From contig NZ_FCNV02000019.1 in assembly GCF_001544615.1 (NCBI RefSeq), positions 1-52,647 of the forward strand: a DNA stretch of 52,647 bases, written 5' to 3'. Made by a program: the position numbers and the translations under genes. This document shows positions 16,094 to 24,766 of this stretch, piece after piece (positions within the stretch are counted from its first letter, which is position 1; each line of letters begins with the position of its first letter). The notes below the pieces were generated by a model, which searched no databases, was not told where the DNA came from, and saw nothing but the letters and a program-made list of their open reading frames with translations. The DNA comes from Caballeronia concitans. GTDB taxonomy: Bacteria > Pseudomonadota > Gammaproteobacteria > Burkholderiales > Burkholderiaceae.

Positions 16094-16870
16094 TCAGACG
16101 TGCCGACGGCGGGCGGGACTCGCGGCGCGTGCCCGGTCGATGCGCAGGCGGTATTGGAACGTGTCGCCGCGAAAGTAGAGGTATTCGAAATCCACGGGCC
16201 GTCCGTTGGCATCGTGCGTGAGGCGCTCGATGCGCAGCAGCGGTTCACCTGCGGCGATGGCGAGTGCTCGCGCGATGCCGGGTTTTGCCGCGACGGCATC
16301 GATGGCGAGATCCGCGCTGCCCAGCGGCAGCGCGCAGTCGTTTTCGAGAATGAGGAAAATGTCGCGTGTGACGAGATCCGCGCGTTCGAGTTGACGCCCG
16401 AGCAGTTCCGGCAAGTACGTCATCTCATATGAAACCGGTGATCGATTGAGCAAGCGCACCCGATGAATCTCTGCGACTCGCGTTTGCTCCGGCAGCGAAA
16501 GCCGCGCGGCCACTTCCGCTGGCGCCGGTACGAATCGAAACTTCACTACACGGTTGATGATCTCGTGACCGCTGCGCGACATCGCTTCGGCAAAGCCCTG
16601 CAAGGACGTGATGTTCTGGAAGGCCTTCGGTTGCGAGACGAAGGAGCCTTTGCCGTGCACCTTGAAAATGAGCCCTTCCTTCTGCAGATCTCCGAGCGCC
16701 TGACGAATCGTGATGCGGCTGACGTCGAAGATCGTCTGCAGTTCGCTTTCGGACGGCATGCGACTGTGCGGCGGATAGCGACCATCGAGAATGCCCGAGC
16801 GTAGGGCGTCCTTGATCTGAGCGTAAAGCGGAACGTGGGAATCGGGGGAAACTTTGAGACGAGGCGGCAT
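16094..16870 (-). CDS. GntR-family (HutC/UTRA) transcriptional regulator
   Basis: A 258-residue regulator. The winged helix-turn-helix occupies about 10-78, with SESELQTIFDVSRITIRQAL and the wing GKGSFVSQP. An effector-binding UTRA domain follows (about 95-245), including SLQGFAEAMSRSG and VSYEMTYLP. The ATG at 16870 gives family-typical length although no clear ribosome site precedes it. It lies 160 bases upstream of the flavoprotein gene in the same direction, so it may be transcribed through. It probably represses the 9848-15933 operon via the palindrome in that gap, with release by the substrate or a product. Confidence 0.88.
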   Translation of the reverse strand: MPPRLKVSPDSHVPLYAQIKDALRSGILDGRYPPHSRMPSESELQTIFDVSRITIRQALGDLQKEGLIFKVHGKGSFVSQPKAFQNITSLQGFAEAMSRSGHEIINRVVKFRFVPAPAEVAARLSLPEQTRVAEIHRVRLLNRSPVSYEMTYLPELLGRQLERADLVTRDIFLILENDCALPLGSADLAIDAVAAKPGIARALAIAAGEPLLRIERLTHDANGRPVDFEYLYFRGDTFQYRLRIDRARAASPARRRHV

Positions 16871-16976
16871 GGAGGGCTGTTGCGCGTCAGCCGGCCGGGC
16901 AGGGCGCCGTTTGCAGTTTGAATTGCGGAGGATTATAGCCACGCCTCGGCTAGTCCGACGGCGCGATGGTCGCGCA

Positions 16977-17115
16977 GTCACCGAGATCATGCCGGTCGGG
17001 GTTCTCGCCCGCGTTTAGCCGGGCGGCGGCGTGTTCGGCGGATTCACACCGGCTGTCTCGACGTATCTCGTCCACGTCACGCACGACAAGGCCGCACCCG
17101 GCAATTGGAAAAGCG
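16977..17115 (+). pseudogene. MFS transporter C-terminal relic
   Basis: In the 314-base gap 16871-17184 one plus-strand frame reads VTEIMPVGVLARV, a TAG at 17016, then PGGG and VFGGFTPAVSTYLVHVTHDK, followed by AAPGNW. This matches the EIMP...FGGFTP...STYLI.VTG.KAAPG region of the metabolite:proton symporter (KgtP/ShiA/citrate) MFS group. The stop and the shortened spacing show decay and deletion. The rest of the gap holds nothing recognisable. Confidence 0.65.
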
Positions 17116-17184
17116 GGCCGTCAGATGCAAGTCCGCGCGGCGTGCGTGATCCGTTGTCGATAAAGCGGCGATCGAAGCGCAGCT

Positions 17185-17955
17185 TCAGGCGGCATCGGTG
17201 AAAAACGTCTCGACAATATCGTCCCGCAACTGCGCGACCTTGCGATCCCCGAGCTTCCGCGGCCTCGGCACCGCGACCTCCACCACTTCCCCGATACGCC
17301 CCGGCCGCGCCTGCATCACCACGATCCGGTCCGACAGCAGCACGGCTTCCTCCACGTCATGCGTGACGAGCACCATCGTGATGCGCTCATGCTCCCATAT
17401 GCGCTGCAATTCGAGCTGCAGGCGGCTACGCGTGAGCGCGTCGAGCGCGCCGAACGGTTCATCGAGCAACAGGAGACGCGGCCGGGTCACGAGCCCGCGC
17501 GCAATCGCCACGCGCTGCGCCATGCCGCCCGACAACTGATGCGGGTAATGCCGCTCGTGGCCCTTCAATCCGACGAGTTCAATATGCTCCGCCACCGCGC
17601 GCGCCTTCTCGGCCTTCGACAGTGGCGCGTTGCGCAATGCCACCGCGACGTTCTGCGCGACATCGAGCCACGGAAACAGCCGATGATCCTGAAACACGAT
17701 GCCGCGCGACAGATCCGTCGTCACGACGCGCTCACCGCCGAAATCGATCTCGCCGTCGTAATCGCCATCGAGGCCCGCGATGAGCCGCAGCAACGTCGAC
17801 TTGCCGCAACCGCTCGCCCCGACGATGCTCACGAACTCGCCGCTCGCGATCGACAGATCGATGCGATCGAGCACCGGCGCTGCCGCATCGCCAGCGAAGC
17901 GCTTGCTCACATGCCGCAGCGTCAGGCCGCCGTCCTGCACTATTTGTGTCGTCAT
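17185..17955 (-). CDS. ABC transporter ATP-binding protein (AtsC/SsuB type)
   Basis: A 256-residue ATPase with Walker [10 protein letters not shown], signature LSGGMAQR, Walker B LLLLDEP and H-loop LVTHD. It ends with the family-typical basic tail ([17 protein letters not shown]). The ATG at 17955 follows a GAGGAGAATCC site. It is last in a five-gene minus-strand operon with two permeases, a binding protein and an AtsK-like dioxygenase, so it should energise import of sulfate esters or related organosulfur compounds. Confidence 0.9.
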   Translation of the reverse strand: MTTQIVQDGGLTLRHVSKRFAGDAAAPVLDRIDLSIASGEFVSIVGASGCGKSTLLRLIAGLDGDYDGEIDFGGERVVTTDLSRGIVFQDHRLFPWLDVAQNVAVALRNAPLSKAEKARAVAEHIELVGLKGHERHYPHQLSGGMAQRVAIARGLVTRPRLLLLDEPFGALDALTRSRLQLELQRIWEHERITMVLVTHDVEEAVLLSDRIVVMQARPGRIGEVVEVAVPRPRKLGDRKVAQLRDDIVETFFTDAA

Positions 17956-17968
17956 TTCCGGATTCTCC

Positions 17969-18751
17969 TCAAGCCACGCGCGACGCGCCGAGCCAGCGCC
18001 GCTGCACGCCGCGCGCGAAGGCATTCAACGCCCACCCCGTCAAACCGACCACGATCACGCCGAACACGACGAGATCCATACGAAACTGTTCGCTGCCATC
18101 CACGAGCGTATTGCCGATCCCGCTGCCCGCGACGAGCAGATACTCCGCGCCGAGCGTCGCGAGCCACGAATAGATGAGCGCGAGATAGACGCCCGTGAAG
18201 ATGGACGGCAACGCGGCGGGCAATACGACATAGGCGAGTGTCTGCAGCCTGCCATAGCGATACGCGCGCGCGACATCGAGCCAGCTCGCGGGCACGGCGC
18301 GGATGCCGTCGCTCGTATGCATCACGACGGGCACGAGCGCGGCGAGCGAAAGGAACACGACCTTCGCGACATCGCCCAAGCCGAACCACACGGAAATGAG
18401 CGGAATCCACGCGAACAGCGACACTTGCTTGAACGTGTTGAAGCTCGGCGCGATCGCACGATTGGCGAGCTTCGATATGCCGAGCAGCGCGCCGAGCGCA
18501 AGCCCGAGACTCGTGCCGATCGCAAAGCCCGTCAACTCGCGCGCAAGCGAGGCGGACAACGCACGCGCGAGCGCCCCGCTGCGGACCTGATCGACGGCCG
18601 TATTCCACACCTGTGCGGGCGAAACCATCACGCCGCGCCCCACTTGCGCATCGCGCGACACGTACCACCACACGGCGAGCGCGACTATCGGCAACACGAG
18701 TCCGCGCCACGATCCCTTGACTGTTCCCGCTTCCCAATCCAGCGTCGACAT
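17969..18751 (-). CDS. ABC permease, second of a pair (SsuC/AtsB type)
   Basis: A 260-residue permease with about six helices. The coupling loop is [20 protein letters not shown] and the conserved [19 protein letters not shown] follows. GAGGAGGAGCC precedes the ATG at 18751, 9 bases after the upstream permease stop. The operon holds two different permeases, so the channel is probably a heterodimer, unlike the single SsuC of the E. coli sulfonate system. Confidence 0.9.
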   Translation of the reverse strand: MSTLDWEAGTVKGSWRGLVLPIVALAVWWYVSRDAQVGRGVMVSPAQVWNTAVDQVRSGALARALSASLARELTGFAIGTSLGLALGALLGISKLANRAIAPSFNTFKQVSLFAWIPLISVWFGLGDVAKVVFLSLAALVPVVMHTSDGIRAVPASWLDVARAYRYGRLQTLAYVVLPAALPSIFTGVYLALIYSWLATLGAEYLLVAGSGIGNTLVDGSEQFRMDLVVFGVIVVGLTGWALNAFARGVQRRWLGASRVA

Positions 18752-18760
18752 GGCTCCTCC

Positions 18761-19585
18761 TCAATTGGCGCGGCCGCGTTGCAGCTTGCGCTCGAATGCA
18801 TCGAGCAGGCGATCGGCCGCATAGCCGATTGCACCGACGATGAGCACCGCGGCCAGCACGAGATCGAGCTGAAAGAGCTGTCGTCCATACACGATCAGAT
18901 AACCCAGCCCTTCCGACGACGCGACGAGCTCCACGACCACGAGCGTCAGCCACGCTTTCGTGAACGCGAGCCGCACGCCCGTCCCGATGACGGGAATCGC
19001 GGACGGCAAAGTCACGCGCGTGATGACTTGCCAGCGCGTATAGCGATACACCGACGCGACTTCCTGCAACGCGCGCGGCGTGCCGCGAAAGCCTTGCAGC
19101 GTCGAGAGCGTGACGGGCACGAGCGCCGCATGCCCGATCAGCAGATACTTCAGGGGCTCGCCGATGCCGGCGACGATCATCAGAAACGGCAGCCATCCGA
19201 GCACGGGCACCTGCACGATCGCGTTGAAGCTCGGCAGCACGTAGGCTTCCAGCGTGCGCGACAGACCGAGCAATCCGCCGAGCACGATGCCGAGCAGCAC
19301 GCCGCCGCCGAACCCGACAGCGGCGCGCGTCGTGCTTGCCAGCAGGTGCGTCCACAATTCGCCGCTCTTCGCGAGCGCGCCGAGCGTTTCGAAAACGAGC
19401 GCGGGCGGCGGCAACACTTGCGCGGAGATCCAGCCGTAGTGCGAGCCGAGCACCCACAGCAACGCGCACACGCTGGGCACGAGCCACGGCAACGCAGTCC
19501 AGCCGATCGTGCGCCACGTATCCGTCGATGAAATCCCGCGCGCACGATCCGCAGGCTGAACCACACGCGTCAGTGCATTGGCCAT
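18761..19585 (-). CDS. ABC permease, first of a pair (SsuC/AtsB type)
   Basis: A 274-residue permease of the same fold as its neighbour but clearly diverged. The coupling loop reads ALQEVASVYRYTRWQVITRV and the C-terminal ELVASSEGLGYLIVYG. Its start directly abuts the binding-protein stop (19586). Together with the 17969-18751 product it should form the membrane channel. Confidence 0.9.
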   Translation of the reverse strand: MANALTRVVQPADRARGISSTDTWRTIGWTALPWLVPSVCALLWVLGSHYGWISAQVLPPPALVFETLGALAKSGELWTHLLASTTRAAVGFGGGVLLGIVLGGLLGLSRTLEAYVLPSFNAIVQVPVLGWLPFLMIVAGIGEPLKYLLIGHAALVPVTLSTLQGFRGTPRALQEVASVYRYTRWQVITRVTLPSAIPVIGTGVRLAFTKAWLTLVVVELVASSEGLGYLIVYGRQLFQLDLVLAAVLIVGAIGYAADRLLDAFERKLQRGRAN

Positions 19586-20671
19586 TTACCGGTTCTCCGC
19601 AAGACGTTCGCCGGAAGGCTTGCCCGCTGCATCGAAACGCGGCCAGTATGCTTCGAGCTTCAGCGACTTCAGCGCCTGATCGAGATACTTCGGCTCGAAC
19701 CATCCATTCACGCTGACGGGCTGACGAATCAGATTCAGACGCAATGCGTCATCGGCGACGGCCTGATAGCGCGCGACCAGAAACGGATCGATGAGCGGCG
19801 ACATGCGGTCCTTCATCGGCTGATTCGCAAACTCGGACGACCACGATTCGACGGGCACGCCGCTCTTCGCCCACAACGCGAAAAGCGCATTGCGATTGGC
19901 TTCGTCGGAGGACCATTGCGCGGCCTGCACCACGGCGGTCACCACCTTCTGCACCGTGTCGGGATGCGCGCGCTCGTAGTCTTCGAGCACGAGCAGATGC
20001 GCTTGCCGCGTGAACTGCACGCCGTCGTCGCGCGATGCGTAGACGATCTTCGCAAGCCCCTGACGTTGCAGCTTGAAGAGCGAGTAGTCGAGGAACACGG
20101 CATCGACGCCCTTCGATGCCAGCGCGGCCTGCGCAGCGGCGGTATCGAGATTGATGACGCGCAGATCGCGTTCGCTGAGGCCGTTTTCCTTCAACACGTT
20201 ATCGGCGACGAGTTGCAGATTCGTGCCGCGAAAGATGCCGACGCGCTTGCCTTTCAGATCCTTGACGCTCTTGATGCCGGAATCCGGCGGCACCGCGAGA
20301 TACACGCCCGTGCGCACGTTCGACGCGAGCAGCAGATGCGTCTTCAATCCGTTCGCGCGGCCGAGCACAGAGGGCAGATCGCCCTGATACGCGAAGTCGA
20401 GCTGCTTGTTCGCGAGCGCCTCGTTGACCGCGGGCCCCGCGCCTTTGAAGAAGATCCACTCGACCTTGATGTGCTCGGGCTGCAACGCATCTTCCACGCG
20501 ATGCTGCAATAACGCGGTCGCGGCGGGCGATCCGCCGAACGTCGGCGGATCGCCGGTGCCCTGCTGCGCGACGCCGATGCGCACCACGGCCGGATCGGCG
20601 GCATGCGCGGGACCGATGAGCGCGGCGAACAGCGTCGCCGCGCCGACGAAGAGCTTGAATCGTAGTGTCAT
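19586..20671 (-). CDS. Aliphatic sulfur compound-binding protein (AtsR/SsuA type)
   Basis: A 361-residue periplasmic protein with a signal peptide (cleaved after about residue 24, AHAA). The SsuA-like fold is seen in IKVEWIFFKGAGPAVNEALA, NKQLDFAYQGDLPS and DLKGKRVGIFRGTNLQLVA. Linkage to an AtsK-like dioxygenase suggests alkyl sulfate esters rather than taurine as the ligand. The start codon has no strong ribosome site and lies 67 bases downstream of the dioxygenase gene, after a hairpin. Confidence 0.88.
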   Translation of the reverse strand: MTLRFKLFVGAATLFAALIGPAHAADPAVVRIGVAQQGTGDPPTFGGSPAATALLQHRVEDALQPEHIKVEWIFFKGAGPAVNEALANKQLDFAYQGDLPSVLGRANGLKTHLLLASNVRTGVYLAVPPDSGIKSVKDLKGKRVGIFRGTNLQLVADNVLKENGLSERDLRVINLDTAAAQAALASKGVDAVFLDYSLFKLQRQGLAKIVYASRDDGVQFTRQAHLLVLEDYERAHPDTVQKVVTAVVQAAQWSSDEANRNALFALWAKSGVPVESWSSEFANQPMKDRMSPLIDPFLVARYQAVADDALRLNLIRQPVSVNGWFEPKYLDQALKSLKLEAYWPRFDAAGKPSGERLAENR

Positions 20672-20695
20672 CGTGCAATGAGAAAGAGTGGATCG

Positions 20696-20715
20696 CCGGC
20701 GATGTCACTCGCCGG
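20696..20715 (-). other. Hairpin between dioxygenase and binding-protein genes
   Basis: CCGGCGA-TGTCAC-TCGCCGG is a perfect 7-bp stem with a 6-base loop in the 67-base gap 20672-20738. It is not followed by a T-run on the minus strand, so it is more likely an mRNA processing or stability element than a terminator. Such an element could set different expression for dioxygenase and transporter. Confidence 0.35.
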
Positions 20716-20738
20716 TGCATGCGGTATCGCGCGACGCG

Positions 20739-21677
20739 TCACGCCGTGCGCGTTTCCTGTTTGACGATGCGGCTCTTGCGCCCGTCGATGCCTACGGGCA
20801 CATCGCCGTGCACGGTCGCGCGGCGCACGACGCGATGCGCGTCGGCGTAATCGGCCACCGCGTAATGCTGGGTCGCGCGGTTGTCCCAGATCGCGACATC
20901 GCCTTGCGTCCAGCGCCAGCGCACGGTGTTTTCGAGGCGCGTGACGTGATCGTGAAACAGCTCGGCGAGACGATCCGAATCGCGCTGAGAAAGTCCGATG
21001 AAGCGCTGCACGAAGTGACCCAGCACAAGCGTGCGTTCGCCCGTTTCCGGATGCACGCGCACGACCGGATGCTCCGTTTCGTAGAGCGTCGATGTGAACT
21101 GCTTGCGATACTCGCGTTCGGATTCCGTATCGGGCACGTTGCGCGTCGCGGCATAGTCGTAGGCGTTCGAATGCAGCGCCCAGAGCTTGTCGGCGAGATC
21201 GCGCAGCACTTCCGGCAGGTTTGCATACGCGGCGGCCGTGTTGGCCCATACGGTGTCGCCGCCTGCTGGCGGAATCACGACGCCGCGCAGAATCGAAATC
21301 TTCGGATAGGCATCGACGAACGTGACGTCCGTATGCCATGAATTCGCGCGCGTGCCGTGCTTCGAATCGAGCTCGAGCAGACGGCTTCCGCTCGAAAGCG
21401 ACGGCACGGTCGGATGCGCGACGGTCTCGCCGAAACGCGCGGCGAAGGCTTCCTGCGCGGCGTCGTCGAGATGCGACTGACCGCGGAAGAACAGCACCTT
21501 GTGTTCGAGCAGCGCATGGTTGATCGCGGCGACGGCGTCATCGTCGAGATCCGCGGAAAGCGTCACGCCGCGCACTTCGGCGCCGATGCGTCCGCCGATC
21601 GGGCGCACCTGGAACGGTTCATTCGACGTGACAGGGGCAAGCGTGGACTCGGCGGCGAGCGTGGGAAGTTCGGGCAT
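20739..21677 (-). CDS. atsK: Alpha-ketoglutarate-dependent alkylsulfatase (AtsK-like, TauD family)
   Basis: A 312-residue Fe(II)/2-oxoglutarate dioxygenase. Metal ligands are His115 and Asp117 (SWHTDVTF) and distal His271 (WDNRATQHYAV); arginines near 282-286 bind 2-oxoglutarate. The long matches LFFRGQSHLDD, WHTDVTFVDAYPKISIL and LENTVRWRWTQGDVAIWDNR fit AtsK of Pseudomonas putida better than TauD. AtsK oxidises alkyl sulfate esters, giving an aldehyde and free sulfate. GGAG precedes the ATG at 21677. It is first in the operon with a two-permease transporter: import followed by desulfurisation under sulfur starvation. A taurine or other sulfonate substrate is a less likely alternative. Confidence 0.82.
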   Translation of the reverse strand: MPELPTLAAESTLAPVTSNEPFQVRPIGGRIGAEVRGVTLSADLDDDAVAAINHALLEHKVLFFRGQSHLDDAAQEAFAARFGETVAHPTVPSLSSGSRLLELDSKHGTRANSWHTDVTFVDAYPKISILRGVVIPPAGGDTVWANTAAAYANLPEVLRDLADKLWALHSNAYDYAATRNVPDTESEREYRKQFTSTLYETEHPVVRVHPETGERTLVLGHFVQRFIGLSQRDSDRLAELFHDHVTRLENTVRWRWTQGDVAIWDNRATQHYAVADYADAHRVVRRATVHGDVPVGIDGRKSRIVKQETRTA

Positions 21678-22099
21678 CGAAAGTCTCCGTTGGTTTGCGT
21701 TGGTCGGATGCAGACCGCATTGAATGTGACGGAAACATTGAAGCATCGTCGCGACGTATTACCAACGAAGCGTTTCGGCTATGCATATCGCTGCAATCCC
21801 GCGATGCTTTCCCGCAGTTCCCTGCTGGAGCCGCCGTCGGACTGCCGGAATTCGCTCGCAGCTCTGTCTGCCGGAACGCGGGCAACCAGCCGCGCTCGGG
21901 TTTTCCCGCGACAACCCTCTCGTGCTCGATGAAAACGTGCACGAGCTACGCGAGATGGTGCGAATACTGAGCCGAAATACAGAAGAAGGGGCGGCGCGGA
22001 GCACTGGCGCGTGGGAGTTGAAAGCGAAGCGCAAGTCGGGGCTTCTTGCTAGACGTTGGGACCGCGCGTGCTAGTGGCAAGCGCGGCTCGGATGACCAG
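21678..22099. other. 422-bp gap with no confident gene
   Basis: This must hold the promoter of the AtsK operon, probably within about 100 bases of 21677. Short plus-strand frames exist, one reading NPLVLDENVHELREMVRIL near 21913-21970, but none has a ribosome site or recognised motif. No terminator or repeat was seen. Confidence 0.4.
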
Positions 22100-22307
22100 T
22101 CAGGCGCTCGGCGAGCCGTCCTTGTGGACGAACCGGCCATCGGCGTTGGCGCTCATCATGTCGACATCGGAACAGATCGTCAGATCTTCGTAGACGCGCG
22201 CGCCGACTCTGAGATAGACCGCCAATCGCGACGAGCGGTTGATCATGTGATGACCGTTGCCCGTGCCCTTCGCGTTGCGGCACGTTCGCGACATCGATCC
22301 TGGGCAT
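22100..22307 (-). pseudogene. Cupin-domain protein with internal deletion
   Basis: The N-terminus MPRIDVANVPQREG (ATG at 22307) is followed almost at once, in another frame, by TGNGHHMINRSSRLAVYLRV and later FVHKDGSPSA (stop at 22100). Small cupin proteins start MP.ID...VP.R.G and end GTGNGHHL.N.S...VYLEVG...D...DGR..HKDG, with about 80 residues of beta-barrel between. The middle, including the metal-binding histidines, is gone and the ends are out of frame. The junction lies near 22266. It is clearly non-functional. Confidence 0.7.
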
Positions 22308-22406
22308 GGCGAAGCCTCGCTTTGAGACGCGCACGATGCGCGTTGGTCGCGGCTAGCCTGGCAGACTTTCACGATGAATCGGGCATAAGGCGCGCGACGC
22401 GTTCGG

Positions 22407-23114
22407 CTATGTACCTCTGAGTTGCACCAGCGAGGCGCGCTGCTGGCGTTGCGAATCGAAGTTGTCGTCGGCGAGCCATCGCTCGAAGGCCTGCCTGATG
22501 CGCGGCCAATCCTGATCGATGATCGCGTACCATGCGGTATCGCGATTGCGGCCCTTGTAGACGATCGCCTGTCGGAAGATGCCTTCGAATTCGAAACCGA
22601 GCCGTTGCGCGGTCTTGCGCGAAGGCGCGTTGAGGCTGTCGCACTTCCATTCGTAACGGCGATACTTCAGATCGTCGAAGACGTAACGCATCAGCAGATA
22701 CTGCGCTTCGGTCGAGAGGCGCGTCTTCTTGAGCGACGGCGAGAAGGTCACGCTGCCTACTTCGATCACGCCATGCACGGGTTCGATGCGCATCAGCGCA
22801 AAGGTGCCGACCGCCTTGTCGTTCGCGCGATCGATGACCGCATAGTGCAGCGGATCGGTGGATGCCGCCGCTTGCACGAGGTAGCGGTCGAATGACTCGC
22901 GATCCCTGAACGGCTCGGCGAACAGGTAGGTCCAGTCGCGGCCATCGGCGGCCTGGCCGTATGCGTCATACAGATCCGCTGCGTGACGTGCGACATCGAG
23001 CGGTTCGATGCGGCAATGCGCTCCATCGATGACGATGCGTGCGGGCCGCTCGCGTGGCGTCCATCCGTCCACCGGCTCGCCGATGCTTTGCCCGAATCCG
23101 TTGGTTCTCGTCAT
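22407..23114 (-). CDS. GNAT family N-acetyltransferase (RimJ/RimL type)
   Basis: A 235-residue acetyltransferase of the Acetyltransf_3 family. It has IEPLDVARHAADLYDAYGQ near the start, GVIEVGSVTFSPSLKKTRLS and MRYVFDDLKYRRYEWKCDS, then NAPSRKTAQRLGFEFEGIFR, the acetyl-CoA-binding end of the fold. It is probably cytosolic; relatives acetylate ribosomal proteins or small amines. The ATG at 23114 is preferred (AGGAA upstream) over one at 23147. It stands alone. Confidence 0.88.
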   Translation of the reverse strand: MTRTNGFGQSIGEPVDGWTPRERPARIVIDGAHCRIEPLDVARHAADLYDAYGQAADGRDWTYLFAEPFRDRESFDRYLVQAAASTDPLHYAVIDRANDKAVGTFALMRIEPVHGVIEVGSVTFSPSLKKTRLSTEAQYLLMRYVFDDLKYRRYEWKCDSLNAPSRKTAQRLGFEFEGIFRQAIVYKGRNRDTAWYAIIDQDWPRIRQAFERWLADDNFDSQRQQRASLVQLRGT

Positions 23115-23246
23115 GTTGTGCGGGTTCCTGTCGTAGTGTGCTGTCATTTATTGCTCAAGTCCACCGCGAATCTTCGGCGATTCATTTCCGAAACATCACT
23201 TGGTTGGCTTCTCTCAGTACGCCAACGGATAGATACGCCAAAGGGC

Positions 23247-23480
23247 CTACAGAACGCCTTTCTTGATCAGTTCGATAAATTCGCGAGTCTGCGCAATGTG
23301 CGCCTTCATCGTCTCTCGAGCGTCCAGCATGATAGTGAGCAGTCTTCGCGCATCATCGGTCGATAGACCTTTCTCGTCCAAACGCAGCAAGTGCCCCTCT
23401 TGGTCATCGATTCGTCGGTTCGCTTCCGCGAGGTGCTCCAGAGCCTTGCCAAGTTGAACTGTCTCGTATTCGAGGTCCAT
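23247..23480 (-). CDS. Small hypothetical helical protein, 77 aa
   Basis: Begins MDLEYETVQLGKALEHLAEA and is almost entirely charged and helical, likely a short coiled coil, ending IELIKKGVL. The ATG at 23480 has a CGGAGACG ribosome site; the longer upstream frame has none and low coding quality. No family is recognised. Confidence 0.55.
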   Translation of the reverse strand: MDLEYETVQLGKALEHLAEANRRIDDQEGHLLRLDEKGLSTDDARRLLTIMLDARETMKAHIAQTREFIELIKKGVL

Positions 23481-23860
23481 GTTCGTCTCCGTATGGGTGA
23501 TGCGCTGCGCGTGCAGTGAATGCACACGCAGCGCCATTCCTTGGAACTCGATTTTACGACCGCGCAACCACCCCTGACTGCTCAGGCAAACGGAATCCGG
23601 ATGGCCAATCCAAACAACACCACCGCGAAAGAGCAGCGTTGAAACCGCTCGGCACGTGGACTGCGCCGTAGACAGGACGACAGGTGCGACGCGCCGGCGA
23701 CGCAGGCCAGGTCGAAGGCGATTTCCTGTCAGCACGAGGACGGAGCCGAGTTCAGCCGCTTGAGACGAGACGGGGGCTCGCCTTGGGATTCAGCAGGCTG
23801 CATAGCATTCCCGTGGCAACCGACGAGCGCAGCGTCGCTGCAGCAGCGCGTTTTACTGCT
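23481..23860. other. 380-bp gap without a gene
   Basis: It separates the small gene at 23247-23480 from the 3' end of the dehydrogenase gene at 23861. No ribosome site, terminator, repeat or recognisable protein relic was seen on either strand. The promoter of the small gene probably lies in its left part. Confidence 0.4.
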
Positions 23861-24733
23861 TCAATCCCCGAGCAGCTTCGGCAACTCAAGCAACGTCCGA
23901 TGCGCGCCACCTTGCTCGACCGCATCCGCATATGTCGCGCGCACGGCGGCAGCGATCCCGTCGACGGCGCCGTTGTCACCGGCCATCGTCACGTAATAGC
24001 CGAGATCCTTGAGTGCGTTCGACATATGAAACGGCATGCCCGACGGATCGCCTTCGATGAGCGACGGACGCAGCCGCTCCAGCGCCGCACCGCCGCCGCC
24101 GCCTTTCGCGAGCACGTCGACGAACGTGCGCGCATCCACGCCCGCGCGTGTCGCGCAGGCCGCCGCTTCCGAGATCAGCGCAATCGTCCCGAGCGACACG
24201 AAGTTGTGCAGCAGCTTCATGCTGTGTCCCGCGCCAAGGCCGCCGACGAGCGTCACGTTCTCCGCATAGGTGCGCAGCAACGGCTCGATGCGCGCGAACA
24301 GCTCGGCTGACGCGCCGACCAGCAGGTTCAGACGTCCTTCGTGCGCTTCCTTCGCGGTGCGCGTCATCGGCGCATCGACGAAGAAGCCGCCTGCTTCCTC
24401 CACGAGCGCTGCCATGCGCCGCGTCGATGCGGGCACGGCCGTCGAGCAGTCGATGACGATCGTTTCCGGCCGCAATCCCGCCAGCACGCCATCGGGCGCG
24501 GTCAGCACCGCTTCGACTTCGGGCGAACCCGTCACGCACAGAATGACGATGTCCGATTCCCGCGCGAGCGCCGCGCCGTTCGCGACGGTCTTCACGCCGC
24601 CCGCAAGAAGTTCGTCGAGCGGCTGATTGCCGGGATGCTCGACCACCGTGAGCGGATAACCATGCTTCATCACGTTGCGTGCGATGCCGTGCCCCATCAG
24701 GCCGATACCGATCATGCCGATTCGTTGCTTCAT
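23861..24733 (-). CDS. Beta-hydroxyacid dehydrogenase (3-hydroxyisobutyrate/tartronate semialdehyde reductase family)
   Basis: A 290-residue NAD(P)-dependent enzyme. The Rossmann motif is GMIGIGLMGHGIA at 6-18. The substrate loop reads DAPMTRTAKEAHEG (120-132) where the family usually has DAPVSGG...A..G. The catalytic lysine is K173 in GAGHSMKLLHN, with N177 beside it. It is 33 bases downstream of an MFS carrier gene in the same direction. With the tartrate-dehydrogenase-like enzyme on the other side of the LysR gene, a role reducing a semialdehyde such as tartronate or malonate semialdehyde is likely; the exact substrate is not determinable. Confidence 0.87.
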   Translation of the reverse strand: MKQRIGMIGIGLMGHGIARNVMKHGYPLTVVEHPGNQPLDELLAGGVKTVANGAALARESDIVILCVTGSPEVEAVLTAPDGVLAGLRPETIVIDCSTAVPASTRRMAALVEEAGGFFVDAPMTRTAKEAHEGRLNLLVGASAELFARIEPLLRTYAENVTLVGGLGAGHSMKLLHNFVSLGTIALISEAAACATRAGVDARTFVDVLAKGGGGGAALERLRPSLIEGDPSGMPFHMSNALKDLGYYVTMAGDNGAVDGIAAAVRATYADAVEQGGAHRTLLELPKLLGD

Positions 24734-24766
24734 GCGTGTCTCTTCCGTTGTCGTGTTCGAATTGAT

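Noticed and set aside
17952-19703. 583-codon minus-strand frame overlapping both permeases
   Set aside because: Out of frame with the two permeases, dominated by Arg and Ala, no membrane helices.
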